DNA of 64,000 bases from CAVSMC01 sp963798655. GTDB lineage: Bacteria; Pseudomonadota; Gammaproteobacteria; Burkholderiales; Casimicrobiaceae. Positions 7,232 through 17,196 of the stretch are shown here, in pieces. A program made the position numbers and the translations under genes. How positions within the stretch are numbered: position 1 is the first letter of the stretch; each line of letters starts with the position of its first letter. Location of the stretch: NCBI GenBank assembly GCA_963798655.1, contig CAWCUH010000001.1:434001-498000 (forward strand), read 5' to 3'. The notes below the pieces were generated by a model that saw only the letters and a program-made list of their open reading frames with translations, made no database searches and was not told where the DNA came from.

Positions 7232-9346
7232 GTGGCGAACGCCATCCTACTGCTGCGCATGCACGAGCCGCTGCGCGCGCGCGTCGCGGCGCTCGTCGAT
7301 GCCGCGTCGATCGAAGCGATCGACGATCCGTTCGCGCTCGCGCGCCGGCTGCAGCGGCGCGATGTCGCCGTCGTGCTGATCGCGCTGGACGAGGCAGGCG
7401 GGTCTTACATCGTCGAAGCGGCCCGCGTCGGGTCCGATGCCAACGTGCCGATCGTCGGTGTGGCCGCCGACGGCTGCAGCGCCGATGTCGTGGCGGCCGC
7501 GATGCGCGATGGCGCCGTCGACGTCCTTGCCGTCGACTCGACACGCTGGCGCAGCTGGCGTCGGATGTTGCCCGCTTGGCGGCGCGCCGCCGTGGGCGCC
7601 GCGTCGGCGCAGGTCAGCGCGCACGATGCGACGCACGATCCGCTGACCGGCCTCGCCGACCGGCAGCTGCTCGAGGAGCGAATGCGCCAGGCGATCGCGC
7701 TCGCCGAGCGAAGCGCGCGGCCGGTCGCCGTGCTGTTCCTCGATCTCGACCGCTTCGGCGCCATCAACGATTCGCTTGGTCGCGACGGCGGCGATGCCAT
7801 CCTGCGCACCGTGGCCGACCGTGTCGCCGCGGCCGCACGCGGCGGCGATACCGTCGCGCGTGTCGGCGGCGACGAATACGTGCTGCTGTGCCCGGAGCTC
7901 AACTCCGACGACGAGGCGGCCGAGATCGCGACGCGGATCTCGGGTGTCGTCGCCGAGCCGATACGCGTCGGCGGTGTGCCGCATCATCTGACGTGCACGA
8001 TCGGCGTCGGCGTCTATCCGAAGGACGCCGGCAGCGCCGGCGACCTGCTGAAGTGCGCGAACATTGCGGCCTCGCGCGCAAAGCGGCAGGGACGCAGCCA
8101 TATCCAGTTCTTCACCGCGGAGATGAATGCACGCGTCGCCGAGCGCGTCGCGCTCGAGCGCGAGCTGCGCGAAGCGATCGAGCGCGGCGAGTTCGAGCTG
8201 CACTACCAGCCGCAGGTCGCGCTCGACAGCGGCAGCGTGACCGGGTTGGAGGCGCTGATCCGGTGGCGCCACCCCGAGCGGGGGCTGCTTGCGCCGGGCG
8301 CGTTCATTCCGCTCGCCGAGGAAACGGGCCTGATCGTGCCGATCGGGCGCTGGGTGCTCCATCGCGCGTGTGCGCAGGTGGCGCTGCTGCGCGATCACGG
8401 CCATCCCGACGTCGTCGTCGCGGTGAACGTGTCCGCGGTGCAGGTGCGAAGCGGCATGCTCGCCGCCGACGTGCGCACCGCGTTGCGCGAGACGCATCTC
8501 GAGCCGCGCCGCCTGGAGATCGAGCTGACCGAGAGCGCGATCGCCGAAAGCGGCGAGCGGTTCGCCGGCGTTCTGCGCGAAATTCGCGACGACGGCGTGC
8601 GCATCGCGATCGACGACTTCGGCACCGGCTACTCGAGCCTCGCATACTTGAAGCGCTTTCCGATCGACGCGGTGAAGATCGACCAGACGTTCGTGCGCGA
8701 CGTCGTGAGCGAGCCCGACGACGCGGCGATCGTGCAGGCGGTGATCGCGATGGCGCACCGGCTCGATCTCGCGGTGATCGCCGAGGGCGTCGAGACCGAA
8801 GAGCAGGCGGCGTTCCTGCGCCGCTGCCGCTGCGACGTCGCGCAGGGCTTCCTGTTCGGGCGGCCGGTCGCGATCGACGACCTGCGCTCGCTGCTGTCCG
8901 AGCGCGAGCGTGGTCCGCGTCCGGCGCCGCTGCCGCACGGCAACCGCAGCCTGCTGTTCGTCGACGACGAGGAGTCGATCCTGCGGCTGCTGACGCGGAT
9001 CCTCCGCGGCGAGGGTTACGACATCCATACGGCGACGACCGCCGAGCACGCGCTGCAGCTGCTCGCGCAGACACCGATGGCGGTGGTCGTTTCCGATCAG
9101 CGGCTGCCGGGCATGAGCGGCACGGAGTTCCTGCGCCGCGTGCGTGCGCTGTACCCGGAGACGGTACGCATCGTGCTGTCCGGCTACGCCGACATCGAGT
9201 CGGTGACCTCCGCGATCAACGACGGCGCGATCTACAAGTTCCTCACCAAGCCGTGGGAAGAGGACGCGCTGCGCTCGGACCTTCGCCATGCGTTCCGGCT
9301 GTTCGATGCGCTGAAGGCGGGCGACGCATACTCGCACACGGCGTGA
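7232..9346 (+). CDS. Cyclic-di-GMP signalling protein: pseudo-receiver, GGDEF, EAL, C-terminal response-regulator receiver
   Basis: The 704-residue protein has four parts. Residues 1 to about 115 look like a degenerate receiver. A GGDEF domain spans about 130-300, with GGDEY as active site and an RGGD inhibitory site five residues before it. An EAL domain spans about 320-560 and keeps the catalytic set (EALIRW, VNVSA, ELTES, IDDFGTGYSS, VKID, AEGVE, AQGF), so phosphodiesterase activity is likely. A complete receiver spans about 570-690, with LLFVDDEESI, SDQRLPGMSG and FLTKPW; it resembles receivers of the RpfG type. It should make or break cyclic-di-GMP under control of a histidine kinase that is not in the window. 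Start GTG at 7232. Confidence 0.9.
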   Translation: MANAILLLRMHEPLRARVAALVDAASIEAIDDPFALARRLQRRDVAVVLIALDEAGGSYIVEAARVGSDANVPIVGVAADGCSADVVAAAMRDGAVDVLAVDSTRWRSWRRMLPAWRRAAVGAASAQVSAHDATHDPLTGLADRQLLEERMRQAIALAERSARPVAVLFLDLDRFGAINDSLGRDGGDAILRTVADRVAAAARGGDTVARVGGDEYVLLCPELNSDDEAAEIATRISGVVAEPIRVGGVPHHLTCTIGVGVYPKDAGSAGDLLKCANIAASRAKRQGRSHIQFFTAEMNARVAERVALERELREAIERGEFELHYQPQVALDSGSVTGLEALIRWRHPERGLLAPGAFIPLAEETGLIVPIGRWVLHRACAQVALLRDHGHPDVVVAVNVSAVQVRSGMLAADVRTALRETHLEPRRLEIELTESAIAESGERFAGVLREIRDDGVRIAIDDFGTGYSSLAYLKRFPIDAVKIDQTFVRDVVSEPDDAAIVQAVIAMAHRLDLAVIAEGVETEEQAAFLRRCRCDVAQGFLFGRPVAIDDLRSLLSERERGPRPAPLPHGNRSLLFVDDEESILRLLTRILRGEGYDIHTATTAEHALQLLAQTPMAVVVSDQRLPGMSGTEFLRRVRALYPETVRIVLSGYADIESVTSAINDGAIYKFLTKPWEEDALRSDLRHAFRLFDALKAGDAYSHTA

Positions 9347-9976
9347 TCAGGGCATCGCGCGGCGGGCGATCTCATTCAGGATCGCGTCGAGCTGCTTCTC
9401 GACTTCGCCTTTGAGCAGCGGCCCGGCCACCTTCTCGGGCATCCACAGCTTCGGCACGATCTCGACGCGATACTCGATGCGGGTGCCGCCCGGCACCTCG
9501 ATGAATGTCGTCGTCGAGTCGACGCGCTGCATGTTGCCGCGCAGCTGTCTCGAGCGGATCGTCGGCGGCGCGAGGTCGATCTCGCGGAACGACTCGAACG
9601 GCATGCGAAACGTGCCGAGCTGCGTCTTGCCGCTCTGCTGGACGAGCACGCTGTTGTCGACGCGCTTCAGCACGCGGCTCGCCGTGAGCGACGGCATGAA
9701 GTCCGACATGTGATCGAAGTCGGTCAGCACGGCCCATGCGGCAGCGGGCGCGACGGGCGCGAACAGCGCCGCGACGACGACGTAGACGTCGCCATCGTGC
9801 TGAACGTCGACGGTGACCGGCGGCATCGGCGCCACCGCCGGGACGCACGCCGGCGTGACCAGCGCGACCAGCGCGGCGAGCGATAGCAGCACACGGCGGC
9901 AACGCGCGCGGAGCGAACGTGTCGCGGCGTCGGTTGCCGCCGGTCGGCCGGTCTGCGGAAGCAGGCGTGCGTGCAC
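9347..9976 (-). CDS. Secreted SRPBCC (START-like) family protein
   Basis: The last 150 residues form an SRPBCC fold of the cyclase/coenzyme-Q-binding type (WAVLTDFDHMSDFMPSL, then VLVQQSGKTQLGTFRM, and EKVAGPLLKGEVEKQLDAIL at the end). Such domains bind a lipid or other hydrophobic ligand. A hydrophobic stretch (VLLSLAALVALVTPAC) preceded by arginines suggests export. The start is uncertain: I chose a GTG at 9976 so that the basic residues precede the hydrophobic segment, but a GTG at 9892 or upstream starts to 10198 are possible, and none has a good ribosome site. It is divergent from the PEP-CTERM gene. The exact function is unknown. Confidence 0.72.
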   Translation of the reverse strand: MHARLLPQTGRPAATDAATRSLRARCRRVLLSLAALVALVTPACVPAVAPMPPVTVDVQHDGDVYVVVAALFAPVAPAAAWAVLTDFDHMSDFMPSLTASRVLKRVDNSVLVQQSGKTQLGTFRMPFESFREIDLAPPTIRSRQLRGNMQRVDSTTTFIEVPGGTRIEYRVEIVPKLWMPEKVAGPLLKGEVEKQLDAILNEIARRAMP

Positions 9977-10225
9977 GGGCAGTCGAGCGGGCAGTGTGTG
10001 TGCGAGACGGGGAACACTCAGGCTAACAAGCGCTTCCGTCCTGCATTCCGGCCCCGCCCGCATGCGGCGGTCCCTGCGACACCGGCGCGATTTGCGGCGT
10101 CGGCCATTTTTACAGCTTTCGCTTCCCGGTCGCAGGTATGGCATTAAACTCAACGGGTTAGCCTGCGCGCGCGATTCTTGCTTCAGTAGATCCACCATTC
10201 GCTTTTACACGGCAAGGGGGGATCG

Positions 10226-10771
10226 ATGAAATTCAGAAACATAGTTGCCGCCGCAGCGGCGTGCATGGCGTTTGCCGGAACCGCCCAGGCGGATCCGATC
10301 AACGCCGATCAGTGGTACACGTTCGGCTTCGACCAAACAGGTTCGGCGCTCTTCGGCAATTGCGGCGCGTGCACCATCGGTGTGTTGGGTATTGCCGCGC
10401 CCGGTACGCCGTGGACGATCAATCTGGCGACCGCCATGGAACTCGTGGTCACCGACGGCTTCCAGCAGGGCGACGAGTTCGAGCTGTTCGACTTCGGCGC
10501 GAGCATCGGATCGACGAGCGCAACCGCGAACGACGGCGGTCATAGCTGCTCGAACAACGAGGCGGGCTGCCTCGCCGATGCACTGATGAGCCACGGCACG
10601 TTCCTGCTTGCTGCCGGCAATCACTCACTGACCGGCAACGTGACGGATTCGCCGTTCGGCAGTGGCGCGGCCTTCTTCATCATTCGCGCCGCCGTTCCCG
10701 AGCCGGGCACGCTCGCGCTGTTCGCGCTGGCGCTCGTCGGACTGGGAGTGGGTCGCCGCGCGCGCCGTTGA
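10226..10771 (+). CDS. PEP-CTERM sorting-domain protein
   Basis: The 181-residue secreted protein starts with a signal peptide (MKFRNIVAAAAACMAFAGTA, cleavage after AQA). It ends with the PEP-CTERM signal: VPEPGTLALF, a hydrophobic helix, then a basic tail RRARR. Proteins with this tail are known to be processed by exosortase (EpsH/XrtA) in species that make exopolysaccharide. No exosortase gene is visible in the window. The middle part has several cysteines (NCGACTIG, SCSNNEAGC) and no domain I recognise. A GGGGGGA ribosome site precedes the ATG, and a clear terminator follows, so it is a single-gene unit. Confidence 0.9.
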   Translation: MKFRNIVAAAAACMAFAGTAQADPINADQWYTFGFDQTGSALFGNCGACTIGVLGIAAPGTPWTINLATAMELVVTDGFQQGDEFELFDFGASIGSTSATANDGGHSCSNNEAGCLADALMSHGTFLLAAGNHSLTGNVTDSPFGSGAAFFIIRAAVPEPGTLALFALALVGLGVGRRARR

Positions 10772-10790
10772 GACAGCCTGCGATGCACGT

Positions 10791-10821
10791 GAAAAACGGC
10801 CGCCAACGCGGCCGTTTTTGC
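10791..10821 (+). terminator. Rho-independent terminator after the PEP-CTERM gene
   Basis: AAAAACGGCCGC and GCGGCCGTTTTT form a perfect stem around a CAAC loop, followed by a T-run. It starts 20 bases after the stop codon. The A-run on the far side means it could also work for minus-strand transcripts such as tRNA-Thr. Confidence 0.93.
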
Positions 10822-10871
10822 TTTCGCGAGCCACACGGCCGATGCAGCGCGCGCGCTCGTGCGACAGGAAA

Positions 10872-10947
10872 TGGTGCCGGTGCACGGACTCGAACCGCGG
10901 ACCTAACGCTTACGAAGCGCTTGCTCTACCAACTGAGCTACACCGGC
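10872..10947 (-). tRNA. tRNA-Thr (anticodon CGT)
   Basis: The minus strand folds as a full cloverleaf: acceptor GCCGGTG/CACCGGC, D-arm GCTCAGTTGGTAGAGC, anticodon loop TTCGTAA giving CGT, T-loop TTCGAGT, and an encoded CCA end. It decodes ACG. Confidence 0.97.
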
Positions 10948-10960
10948 AATCCAGCCCGCG

Positions 10961-10966
10961 ATTGTA
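10961..10966 (-). promoter_or_regulatory. -10 box TACAAT upstream of tRNA-Thr
   Basis: On the minus strand TACAAT lies 14 bases before the mature tRNA 5' end. No good -35 element is seen at 17 to 18 bases, so this is tentative. Confidence 0.4.
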
Positions 10967-11023
10967 CAACAGCGGCGCAGCCCGGCTCCAGTGCGCGGAC
11001 GTCACGACACAGTGCTTTGCGCG

Positions 11024-11692
11024 TCAGCTCGCCGCAGGATGCACGACGCTCGCGATCAGCGCGCTCGCGCCGTTCCAGACGATCTGCACGCCAATGCAAA
11101 GCAGGATGAACGCCGAGAGCCGCAGCACGACATTGGTGCCCGATTCGCCAAGGCGTCGCAGCATCCGCTCGGCGTTCGCGAACGCGACGTAGATCGTCGC
11201 CGCCAGCAGCGCGATGCCGAGCACGTACCCGGCGGCGTGAAGCAGCAGCGTGCGCATCGTCGCCGGATGATTGGCGCCGATCGTGATCGCCACGGCGATC
11301 GAGCCCGGCCCGACGGTGAGCGGAAGCGTCAGCGGATAGAACGCGCGCGCCGACGTCGCGAGCGGAGACGGCGTGCGCTGCGCGTGCGTGCCGGCGTCGT
11401 CGCCGCGGAGCAGGTCCCACGCGAACGCGCACAGCAGCAAGCCGCCGGCGATGCGCACGACGGCAGTGGACAAGCCGAAGAACTCGAGCACGTAGGTGCC
11501 GATGAAGATCGACACGAGCAGCACGATCGCGCCGTTCGCCGCCACGCGCTGCGCGAGCGAGGTCCGCTCCGCCGCCGGGCTGCCCGCCGTCATGACGAGG
11601 AACATCGGCGCTGCACCCACCGGATTGATGATCGGGAAAAGCGCCGCGAACACCAGCAGCGCGCTTTCGACGACCTGGCGCAGATCCGTCAT
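11024..11692 (-). CDS. MarC family integral membrane protein
   Basis: The 222-residue protein has about six transmembrane segments and the MarC/UPF0056 signatures: LFPIINPVGAAPMFL near the start and LPLTVGPGSIAVAITIG in the middle. Despite its name the family is no longer thought to give multiple antibiotic resistance; its function is unknown, perhaps transport. The ATG at 11692 (MTDLRQVVESALLV) was preferred over an upstream start at 11740 because the family normally begins just before the first helix. It is divergent from rlmB with a 59-base gap. Confidence 0.88.
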   Translation of the reverse strand: MTDLRQVVESALLVFAALFPIINPVGAAPMFLVMTAGSPAAERTSLAQRVAANGAIVLLVSIFIGTYVLEFFGLSTAVVRIAGGLLLCAFAWDLLRGDDAGTHAQRTPSPLATSARAFYPLTLPLTVGPGSIAVAITIGANHPATMRTLLLHAAGYVLGIALLAATIYVAFANAERMLRRLGESGTNVVLRLSAFILLCIGVQIVWNGASALIASVVHPAAS

Positions 11693-11735
11693 GGCGAGCG
11701 CACGATAGCACGCGAGCGCGCCGCGCACGCTGGAG

Positions 11736-11741
11736 TACACT
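11736..11741 (+). promoter_or_regulatory. Possible -10 box TACACT for rlmB
   Basis: TACACT ends ten bases before the rlmB ATG at 11752, so the leader would be only a few bases long. No clear -35 box is visible. Confidence 0.35.
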
Positions 11742-11751
11742 CGCGCGCGTC

Positions 11752-12510
11752 ATGCCGGCCACGCGCACGCTGCACGGGTTCCACGCCGTCACGGCACGCC
11801 TTCGCCGGCGCGCCGAGTCCATCCACGCGGTCTATGTCGCTGCGAGTCGGCACGACGCGCGAGCCCGCGAGTTCGTGTCTCGCGTTCGCGCCGCCGGCGT
11901 CGCACTGCACGCGGTCGACGACGGGCGGTTGAAGGAGCTCGCCGGCACCGACCGGCATCAGGGCGTCGTCGCGGTCGTCGACGCGGCGGCGCCGCACGTG
12001 ACGCTCGACGACGCGCTCGACACGACCGACGAGCCGCCGCTGCTCGTCGTGCTCGACGGCGTCACCGATCCGCACAATGTCGGCGCCTGCCTGCGCAGCG
12101 CCGACGCGTTCGGCGCGCACGCGCTCGTCGTGCCGAAGGACCGATCGGCGGGATTGACGGCGATTGCGGCGAAAGCGGCGAGCGGCGCGGCGGATACCGT
12201 GCCGCTGATCGCGGTGACCAACCTCGCGCGATCGTTGCGCCGGATGAAGGAGCGCGGCGTGTGGATCGTCGGTGCCGATGCGGGCGGCGAAAGCCTGTTC
12301 GATGCCGACGTCGGCGGCCCGCTCGCCTGGGTGTTCGGCGCTGAGGGCGCGGGCCTGCGCCGGCTCACGCGCGAGTCGTGCGACCGCATCGTCGGCATTC
12401 CGCTCGCCGGCGCGGTGGAGAGCCTGAACGTATCGGTCGCCTGCGGGATCTGCCTCTACGCATCACGCCGCGCGCGCCACGGCGCGCAAACGAAACGCCC
12501 CGCCGTTTGA
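11752..12510 (+). CDS. rlmB: 23S rRNA (guanosine-2251-2'-O)-methyltransferase RlmB
   Basis: The 252-residue SpoU-family enzyme begins with the substrate-binding domain (LHGFHAVTARLRRRAESIHA). It then has the SPOUT catalytic domain with three motifs: DPHNVGACLRSADAFGA, VFGAEGAGLRRL and ESLNVSVACGICLYA, which form the knotted S-adenosylmethionine site. Relatives methylate the ribose of G2251 in the peptidyl-transferase P loop of 23S rRNA. Length and motif order are normal. The last codons form the left arm of the terminator and the stop codon lies in its loop. Confidence 0.93.
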   Translation: MPATRTLHGFHAVTARLRRRAESIHAVYVAASRHDARAREFVSRVRAAGVALHAVDDGRLKELAGTDRHQGVVAVVDAAAPHVTLDDALDTTDEPPLLVVLDGVTDPHNVGACLRSADAFGAHALVVPKDRSAGLTAIAAKAASGAADTVPLIAVTNLARSLRRMKERGVWIVGADAGGESLFDADVGGPLAWVFGAEGAGLRRLTRESCDRIVGIPLAGAVESLNVSVACGICLYASRRARHGAQTKRPAV

Positions 12511-12525
12511 GCGGCGGGGCGTTTT
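12493..12525 (+). terminator. Rho-independent terminator overlapping the end of rlmB
   Basis: CGCCCCGCCG and CGGCGGGGCG form the stem around a loop holding the rlmB stop codon, followed by TTTT. The left arm is coding sequence. Confidence 0.92.
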
Positions 12526-12542
12526 CGGTGGTCCTTCGAAAT

Positions 12543-12573
12543 GTCATTCGCCGAGCGCTTTGCTCGGGATGAC
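12543..12573 (-). terminator. Hairpin after the Dpp binding-protein gene, possible terminator
   Basis: GTCATTCGCCGAGC and GCTCGGGATGAC form an imperfect stem around a short T-rich loop. It lies just after the stop of the minus-strand binding-protein gene. It lacks a T-run, so it may be a repeat rather than a terminator. Confidence 0.45.
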
Positions 12574-12581
12574 GCCAGCCG

Positions 12582-14207
12582 TTACGAGCCTTCCTTGATG
12601 TCGACGCCGTAGAACGTGTGGCGCCCGAATGGCGACAGCTTGAAGTCGATCACTTCCTTGCGCACCGGCTTCAATTGCACTGCATGGGCGATCGTGAACC
12701 ACGGCGCCTGCTCCTTGAAGATGACCTGCGCCTTCATGTAGAGGTCGGTGCGCTGCTTCTGGTCGGACAGCGCCTTCGCCTTCTGCACCAGCTCCTCGAA
12801 CGGCTGATAGCACCACTTCGACACGTTGCTGCCGTTGCTCTTCGCCGCGTCGCAGCCGAGCAGCGTGTGCAGGAAATTATCGGGGTCGCCGTTGTCGCCG
12901 GTCCACCCGAGCATCCCCATCTGGTGCTCGCCGTTCTGCATGCGCTTCCTGTACTCGCCCCATTCGAAGCTCTTGATCTCGGCGGTGACGCCGACCTTCG
13001 CGAGGTCCGCCTGCATCAGCTCGGCGATCCGTCGCGCGTTCGGGTTGTACGGACGCTGCACCGGCATCGCCCACAGGTCGGTCTGGAAGCCGTTCGGGTA
13101 GCCCGCTTCGGCGAGGAGCTTCTTCGCGGCCGCCGGATCGTACGGGTCGTCCTTGATCGAGTCGTTGTACGACCACATCGACGGCGGGATCGGATTTTTC
13201 GCCGGGATGCCGGCGCTCAGGAAAACGGCGTCGATGATCGCCTTCTTGTTGATCGCCATGTTGACGGCCTTGCGCACACGAACGTCGTCGAACGGCTTCT
13301 TCGTGACGTTGTAGGCGAGGTAGCCGACGTTCAATCCCGGCTGCTCCAGGACCTGCACGTTCGGATCCTTGCGAATCGCCTCGAGATCGGCCGGGTTCGG
13401 ATACGGCATCACGTGGCATTCGCCCTTCTGCAGCTTCGCCCAGCGCACCGACGCGTCGGGCGTGATCGAGAACACGAGGTCGTCGATCTTCGCCTTGCCG
13501 CCCCAGAACTGCGGGAACGCCTTGTAGCGGATCACGGCGTCCTTCTGGTATTGCACGAGGTAGAACGGTCCGGTGCCGATCGGCTCCTGATCGAGCTTTT
13601 CCGGCGTGCCGGCCTTCATCATCGCGTCGGCGTATTCCTTCGACTGGATGCCCGCGTACTCCATCGCGAGGTCGGACAGGAACGGCGCCTCCGGATGGTT
13701 CAGCGTGATGCGAACCGTGTAATCGTCGACCTTCTCGACCGACTTCAAGAGCTTCGGCAGCCCCATGTCGTTGAAGTACGAATGGTTCGTGCTCGTCACC
13801 TTGAAGTACGGGTTGTCCTCCTTCCACTGCCGCTCGATCGCGAAGATGATGTCGTCGGCGTTGAAGTCGCGCGTCGGCTTGAACGCTCGATGGTTGTGCC
13901 ACTTGACGCCCTTGCGCAGGAAGAACGTGTAGACGGTGCCGTCGGGCGAGATCGTCCAGCGCTCGGCGAGGCCCGGGACGACGGTGGTGGCGCCGCGCTC
14001 GAAGTCGACGATCCGGCTGTAGATCTGGCTGTTGGCGTCGAACGACGTGCCGGTCGTGTTCACGGCCGGGTAGAAGTTCTCGGGACTTCCCTCGGAGCAG
14101 AACACCAGCGTCTTCGCCGCCACGCCGCTCGTCGCGAGCGCGAGCGCCGCGATCAGCGCGGGTGTTGCAAGCGGGAACCGGCGCGTTGCCCGGCCGTGCT
14201 TCTTCAT
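12582..14207 (-). CDS. Periplasmic peptide-binding protein of a Dpp/Opp-type ABC transporter (DppA-like)
   Basis: The 541-residue protein has a signal peptide (MKKHGRATRRFPLATPALIA) and a family 5 solute-binding fold. Marks are LVFCSEGSPENFYPAVNTTG at the mature N-terminus, a PGLAERWTISPDGTVYTFFL segment and a C-terminal VDIKEGS. The best relatives are dipeptide-binding DppA proteins. The ATG at 14207 was chosen because AGGAGG lies seven bases ahead; an ATG two codons upstream is too close to that site. It is the last gene of the minus-strand dpp-like operon, behind dppF. The divergent second cluster has no binding protein, so this one may serve both. Confidence 0.92.
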   Translation of the reverse strand: MKKHGRATRRFPLATPALIAALALATSGVAAKTLVFCSEGSPENFYPAVNTTGTSFDANSQIYSRIVDFERGATTVVPGLAERWTISPDGTVYTFFLRKGVKWHNHRAFKPTRDFNADDIIFAIERQWKEDNPYFKVTSTNHSYFNDMGLPKLLKSVEKVDDYTVRITLNHPEAPFLSDLAMEYAGIQSKEYADAMMKAGTPEKLDQEPIGTGPFYLVQYQKDAVIRYKAFPQFWGGKAKIDDLVFSITPDASVRWAKLQKGECHVMPYPNPADLEAIRKDPNVQVLEQPGLNVGYLAYNVTKKPFDDVRVRKAVNMAINKKAIIDAVFLSAGIPAKNPIPPSMWSYNDSIKDDPYDPAAAKKLLAEAGYPNGFQTDLWAMPVQRPYNPNARRIAELMQADLAKVGVTAEIKSFEWGEYRKRMQNGEHQMGMLGWTGDNGDPDNFLHTLLGCDAAKSNGSNVSKWCYQPFEELVQKAKALSDQKQRTDLYMKAQVIFKEQAPWFTIAHAVQLKPVRKEVIDFKLSPFGRHTFYGVDIKEGS

Positions 14208-14232
14208 GGTCATTCCTCCTCTTGGGTCAAAA

Positions 14233-15248
14233 CTAGGGAACCGGCAGTATGGTATCGCCGGCGCCGCTGTGCTGGGGCTCGAGAAAATTCTCGGCGAAAT
14301 GGCAGGCGACCTCACGCCCGCCGACGGGACGCAGCCGCGGCCGCTCGGCGCGGCAGCGCTCGACGGCGAACGGGCAGCGGGTGGAAAAGACGCAACCGGC
14401 CGGCGGATTGAGTGGCGACGGCCGCTCGCCCTTCAGCAGAATGCGCTCCCGGCGCTCGGCGGCGCTGATGCGCGGCGTCGATGCGAGCAGCGCCTGCGTG
14501 TAGGGATGCAGCGGCCGTTCGAATATGCGCGCGTTGCCGCCTTGCTCCATCGCGAGGCCGAGATACATGACGAGCACGTCGTGCGCGATGTGCCGGACGA
14601 CGGCGAGATCGTGCGAGATGAACAGATACGCGAGGCCGAGCTCGGCCTGCAGATCGGCGAGCACGTTCAGCACTTGCGCCTGCACCGACACGTCGAGCGC
14701 CGACACCGGCTCGTCGGCGACGACGAGCGCGGGATTCAACATCAGAGCACGCGCGATCGCGATCCGTTGCCGCTGGCCGCCGGAGAACATGTGCGGATAG
14801 CGGACGTAGTGCTCGGGCCGCAGGCCGACCCTCGCGAGCATCGCGCGCGCGCGCTCGGCGCGCTCCGCCGGCGCGATGTCGGTGTTGATCGCGAGCGGGG
14901 ACTCGAGAATCGCGCCGACTTTCTTGCGCGGATTGAGCGAGCCGTACGGATTCTGGAACACCATCTGCACGGTCTTGCGCAACTTCCGCCGCTCGCGCTC
15001 GGTCGCATGCACGGCGTCGATGCCACCCAGCTTCAATTCGCCCGCCGACGGTGGCTCGATCAGCGAGACGACGCGCGCGAGCGTCGACTTGCCGCAGCCC
15101 GATTCGCCGACGACGGCGAGCGTGCGAGCCGGCGCCAGCGTGAACGACACGCCACCGACCGCCTGCAGCTGCGCGGGCGCCCGCAGCGGTCCGCGGCGGA
15201 TCGCGTAGACCCGCGTGAGGTTGCGTGCCTCGACGACCGGCGCGGCGT

Positions 15249-15252
<4 letters not shown>
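14233..15252 (-). CDS. Peptide ABC transporter ATP-binding protein, DppF type
   Basis: The 339-residue ATPase shows Walker A GESGCGKST, the Q-loop QMVFQNPYGSLNPRK, signature SGGQRQRIAIARAL, Walker B ALVVADEPVSALD, and the oligopeptide-family C-terminus with cysteines (GCVFSTRCPFAVERCRAERP). The ATG overlaps the dppD stop as ATGA, so the two ATPases are coupled and should form the heterodimer that drives the DppBC channel. It is followed closely by the binding-protein gene. The peptide substrate class is inferred from family only. Confidence 0.93.
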
Positions 15253-16265
<1,013 letters not shown>

Positions 16266-16288
16266 CGCGCGCGTCCTGTTCACCGACT

Positions 16289-17191
16289 TCAGCGCTTGAG
16301 CTTCGGATCGAGCGCGTCGCGCAGCCCGTCGCCGAGCAGGTTGAACGCGAGAACGGTGACGAGAATCATGATGCCGGGGAGCGTGACGACCCACCACGCG
16401 CGCAGCACGAACTCGCGCGCGTCGGCGAGCATCGTGCCCCATTCGGACGCGGGCGGCTGCGCGCCGAGCCCGAGGAAGCCGAGCGCGGCAGCATCGAGGA
16501 TCGCGACCGAAACGCCGAGCGACGCCTGGACGATCAGCGGCGCCGAGCAGTTCGGCAGCACCTCGGCGAACATCAGCCGCGCGAGGCCGGCGCCGTTCGC
16601 GCGCGCCGCGGTCACGTAATCCTTCGACGTCTCGCTGATGACGGCGGCGCGCGTGATCCGCACGTAATGGGGCAGCACGACGACGGCGACCGCGAGCATC
16701 GCGTTCATGATGCCCGGCCCGAGGATCGCGACGATGACGATCGCGAGCAGCAGGCTCGGCAGCGTCAGGATGATGTCCATCAGCCGCATGATCGCGATCT
16801 CGGTCACGCCGCGCGCGAAGCCGGCGACGAGGCCGAGCGCGATGCCGACGACGATCGACAGCGCGACGACCGCGATGCCGATCAGCAGCGACAGCCGCGC
16901 GCCCCAGATGAGCCGCGAGAGGATGTCGCGACCGATCGCGTCCGTGCCGAGCAGGTACGCGCTCGACCCACCCGCCTGCCACACCGGAGGCTTCAGGAAC
17001 GCGGCGTTGTTCGTGAGGTCCGGCGGATACGGCGCGAGCACGTTCGCGAACGCCGCCATCAGCAGCACGACGACGACGACGACGAGCCCGAGCACGGCGC
17101 CGTGGTTGTTGCTGAAGTAGCCCCAGAACTCACGCAACGGCCCGGGCGGCGCGGGGGCGACCGTGTCCGCGGCGATCATCGGCGTGCTCAT
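16289..17191 (-). CDS. Peptide ABC transporter permease, DppC type
   Basis: The 300-residue permease has a cytoplasmic N-terminus, a first helix (AVLGLVVVVVVLLMAAF), the periplasmic LGTDAIGRDILSRLIWGARLS motif of the DppC/OppC family, and further helices holding the EAA-type loop (TAARANGAGLARLMFAEVLP). It ends NLLGDGLRDALDPKLKR, the standard family tail. It pairs with the dppB product. A REP-like repeat separates it from dppB. Confidence 0.94.
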   Translation of the reverse strand: MSTPMIAADTVAPAPPGPLREFWGYFSNNHGAVLGLVVVVVVLLMAAFANVLAPYPPDLTNNAAFLKPPVWQAGGSSAYLLGTDAIGRDILSRLIWGARLSLLIGIAVVALSIVVGIALGLVAGFARGVTEIAIMRLMDIILTLPSLLLAIVIVAILGPGIMNAMLAVAVVVLPHYVRITRAAVISETSKDYVTAARANGAGLARLMFAEVLPNCSAPLIVQASLGVSVAILDAAALGFLGLGAQPPASEWGTMLADAREFVLRAWWVVTLPGIMILVTVLAFNLLGDGLRDALDPKLKR

Positions 17192-17196
17192 CGCTT

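Noticed and set aside
3549..7379. 1276-codon plus-strand frame overlapping the large oxidoreductase gene
   Set aside because: It is an arginine-rich shadow in another frame; the 3640 gene has clear motifs and covers the same span.
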